From NCBI GenBank assembly GCA_025354075.1, contig JANXNO010000209.1, forward strand, positions 1 through 8,365: 8,365 bases of DNA. The letters are read 5' to 3'. The notes below the pieces were generated by a model. It was not told where the DNA came from. It saw only the letters and a program-made list of their open reading frames with translations, and made no database searches. This document shows positions 7,296 through 8,365 of the stretch, in pieces (position 1 is the first letter of the stretch; each line of letters starts with the position of its first letter). The position numbers and the translations under genes are program-made. This stretch comes from Burkholderiales bacterium (lineage in GTDB: Bacteria; Pseudomonadota; Gammaproteobacteria; Burkholderiales; Casimicrobiaceae).

Positions 7296-7712
7296 TCACT
7301 CGGTCACGTTCGGCGATATGACGCGGAGGCCTGCCACATCGGCAAAGTCGCGCGGGTTGCAGGTCAGCAGATCGAGCTGATGCTCCCGCGCAGTGGCGGC
7401 GAGCCACAGGTCGTTGCCGCGACCGCGCGTTTTGCCAGCCCGCATAAGCTCGGTGCGCAGACTGGCGTGAGCCGATGCAGTTTCGGTGGTTACGTCCAGA
7501 CAATTCGCTGCTAGCGCATATTGCAGCGCCTCCCTCCGCAGCAGCGCGTTGTCCACATCGCCCGCCGTGTGGCAGCCCACTTGCAACTCAGACAACACTA
7601 TCGGTGAAACAAAAAAATCGCTGTAGCTGGCAATTGCCGCGCGCGCCCAGGCTGTAAATCGCTCGTTATTGGTCGCGGCGATCAGCACGGAACTATCGGC
7701 TAGCGCGCCCAC
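7296..7712 (-). CDS. vapC: PIN-domain RNase toxin (VapC type)
   Basis: This 138-residue PIN protein has the expected acidic residues: D6 in ADSSVLIAA, E42 in VLSELQVG, D101 in GNDLWLAATA, and D122 in the closing TCNPRDF. These would bind the metal ions of an RNA-cutting active site; VapC toxins cut tRNA or rRNA. The length is typical. Translation starts at a GTG (7710-7712) that overlaps the end of the antitoxin gene by 13 bases, the usual coupled arrangement for such pairs. The GTG is the only start that keeps the canonical N-terminal strand with D6. All catalytic residues are present, so the toxin looks functional. The RNA target cannot be predicted. Confidence 0.93.
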   Translation of the reverse strand: MGALADSSVLIAATNNERFTAWARAAIASYSDFFVSPIVLSELQVGCHTAGDVDNALLRREALQYALAANCLDVTTETASAHASLRTELMRAGKTRGRGNDLWLAATAREHQLDLLTCNPRDFADVAGLRVISPNVTE

Positions 7713-7981
7713 GGATCAACGAACTCTTCAATCGGGTTAATGATCTCGTCGTAGTCCTTTTGCCACGCCGCATCCGCGCCGGGAACGCCAGGACGCTTGC
7801 TCGCGACCATCAGGGCGACCAACTCCGGCCCCGTCAGTCCGCGACGAACAGGCGCAATCGGCTGCACCCGCACTACGGGCCTACCGTGGCGCGTAATGTC
7901 CACCGGCGCTTGCGTTTCGATCACACGATCAAAAACGCCGCGCGGGTTGCGAGCGAACTCGGTGCTGGTGATGGTTGCCAT
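7700..7981 (-). CDS. Phd/YefM-family antitoxin of the PIN toxin
   Basis: This 93-residue protein has the N-terminal Phd/YefM DNA-binding fold (TSTEFARNPRGVFDRV, then VDITRHGRPVVRVQPI at residues 27-42). A less ordered C-terminal tail follows, rich in D, E and W (about 63-93, ending EEFVDPWAR), which in this family wraps the toxin. Members neutralise the toxin and repress their own operon. The gene lies directly upstream of the PIN toxin gene and overlaps it by 13 bases. A GGCAGG ribosome site (RC of 7989-7994) sits 7 bases before the ATG. Phd-type antitoxins paired with PIN toxins are common, so nothing suggests a mismatched pair. Confidence 0.93.
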   Translation of the reverse strand: MATITSTEFARNPRGVFDRVIETQAPVDITRHGRPVVRVQPIAPVRRGLTGPELVALMVASKRPGVPGADAAWQKDYDEIINPIEEFVDPWAR

Positions 7982-8046
7982 AGTCGTGCCTGCCGTGGAG
8001 ATTTACACAATTTATGTATTTTACGCATTTTCTACGAATACAGCAC
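7982..8046 (-). promoter_or_regulatory. AT-rich promoter/operator region of the toxin-antitoxin genes
   Basis: 8001-8040 is strikingly AT-rich beside its GC-rich surroundings and lies just upstream of the antitoxin start. Read on the minus strand, candidate -10 boxes are TAAATT (RC of 8009-8014) and TAAAAT (RC of 8018-8023). A weak TTCGTA (RC of 8033-8038) could be the -35 of the first, with an 18-base spacer. Two similar stretches, GCGTAAA and GTGTAAA, lie 18 bases apart and could be half-sites for Phd-type autorepression. The boxes are weak and not certain. Confidence 0.4.
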
Positions 8047-8289
8047 CACACCGAACGTCCCGGAGCTGTGATCCGCAAAGCGCGGACGCACACAAAGCTC
8101 GCCCACCTTGAGCCGGTCATTAAGCAAAAAATCCAGCGTTGCGCGCACTCTCAATCTCCGTTCCGCGTAGTTGGGTTTGTTGATCAGCTTTGGGCTGGAA
8201 TCCTTATTTAATGTGGGCTTACCGCAATACACGTCACTTAATGCGTTAGCTAGGTTATCCTTTCACTTTCCGTTGCAGGAGAGTTGGCG
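8041..8289. other. Gene-free stretch between the toxin-antitoxin promoter and the transposase
   Basis: Together with the promoter region this makes 308 bases without a convincing gene. It contains repeat copy 2 and, at its right end, the probable left end and leader of the IS4-type element. A 66-codon minus-strand frame at 8032-8232 crosses the repeat and the likely IS end and resembles no family I know. No tRNA or strong terminator is visible. Confidence 0.5.
8130..8188. repeat. Dispersed repeat, copy 2 (upstream of the antitoxin)
   Basis: This is the second copy of the repeat, with the identical 15-base core at 8154-8168 and the half-conserved tail ending GATCAGC at 8188. The two copies stand in direct orientation about 908 bases apart and bracket the toxin-antitoxin genes. 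Confidence 0.65.
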
Positions 8290-8365
8290 ATGGCACGCAC
8301 AGTTGCGACGCTTCCCGAGGGCAGTCGGATCACCGACTACATTAGCCTTGGCGTGATCACCAAGA
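8239..8365 (+). mobile_element. Probable left end of an IS4-family insertion sequence, rest outside window
   Basis: The 50 bases before the transposase start are the usual length for an IS leader. TAATGCG at 8239-8245 resembles the TAATGC with which the terminal repeat of IS4 begins, so I place the tentative boundary there. Without the right end neither the inverted repeat nor a target duplication can be confirmed. Confidence 0.4.
8290..8365 (+). CDS. IS4-family transposase, N-terminal fragment
   Basis: The first 25 residues (MARTVATLPEGS, then RITDYISLGVITK) match the conserved start of IS4-family transposases with the IS4 N-terminal domain; I recognise the RITDYISLGV signature from that family. 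The ATG follows a strong AGGAG ribosome site (8277-8281) by 8 bases. The DDE catalytic domain lies beyond the window, so it is not known whether the gene is intact. It faces away from the minus-strand genes. Confidence 0.85.
   Translation, partial: MARTVATLPEGSRITDYISLGVITK

Noticed and set aside
8032..8232. A 66-codon minus-strand frame upstream of the antitoxin as a small gene.
   Set aside because: It crosses repeat copy 2 and the likely IS end, has no clear ribosome site and shows no family resemblance. It overlaps the proposed antitoxin promoter.
1..8365. CRISPR arrays, tRNA, rRNA and riboswitches.
   Set aside because: No regularly spaced repeats and no cloverleaf or rRNA segments were seen on either strand. 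The only multi-copy sequences are the two dispersed repeat copies and the short tandem repeat.

Overview
The window is GC-rich DNA from what is probably a beta- or gammaproteobacterium. The clues are dense coding with GC-rich third positions, a REP-type palindrome that reads as PSPQPSPARGEG when translated, and an IS4-type transposase of a kind common in Burkholderiales and relatives. No species can be named. Six genes are packed head to tail on the minus strand. A seventh, the start of a transposase, reads on the plus strand at the right edge. This is an accessory defence or mobile island, not a housekeeping region.

In the direction of transcription (right to left) the minus-strand genes are: a Phd/YefM antitoxin (7981-7700); an overlapping PIN-domain VapC-type toxin (7712-7296); an 846-residue SEC-C protein with a long helical middle and a UPF0149/YecA-like C-terminus (7212-4672); a beta-class DNA methyltransferase of type III Mod type (4635-2668); a small HEPN/HI0074-like protein (2659-2264); and a type III Res-like helicase that leaves the window at position 1 (starts at 2267). 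Gaps are 83, 36 and 8 bases, and two junctions overlap (13 bases for the PIN pair, 4 bases for HEPN/Res), so one polycistronic transcript is plausible.

The central finding is that the Res-like protein does not start as a helicase. Its first ~120 residues are a complete MNT-type nucleotidyltransferase domain with the exact GS-x10-DxD motif. It is joined in frame, with no stop, to the helicase with its Walker A, DEGH, SAT, EGWD and QxxGRxxR motifs. The gene just upstream, sandwiched between mod and res, carries the HEPN R-x4-H-x-Y motif and shares an ATGA stop/start with the fusion. HEPN/MNT pairs of the HepT/MntA kind are known toxin-antitoxin systems in which the MNT enzyme nucleotidylates the tyrosine of that motif. 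Here the antitoxin-like half is physically part of the restriction subunit. I infer, but cannot prove, that the restriction enzyme keeps the HEPN RNase silent and that losing or inhibiting the enzyme would release it.

The PIN toxin-antitoxin pair lies between two imperfect direct repeats and may be a separate cassette. The right edge (7982-8289) has no convincing gene. It holds the AT-rich promoter region of the antitoxin, one copy of the repeat, and probably the left end of an IS4-family element.
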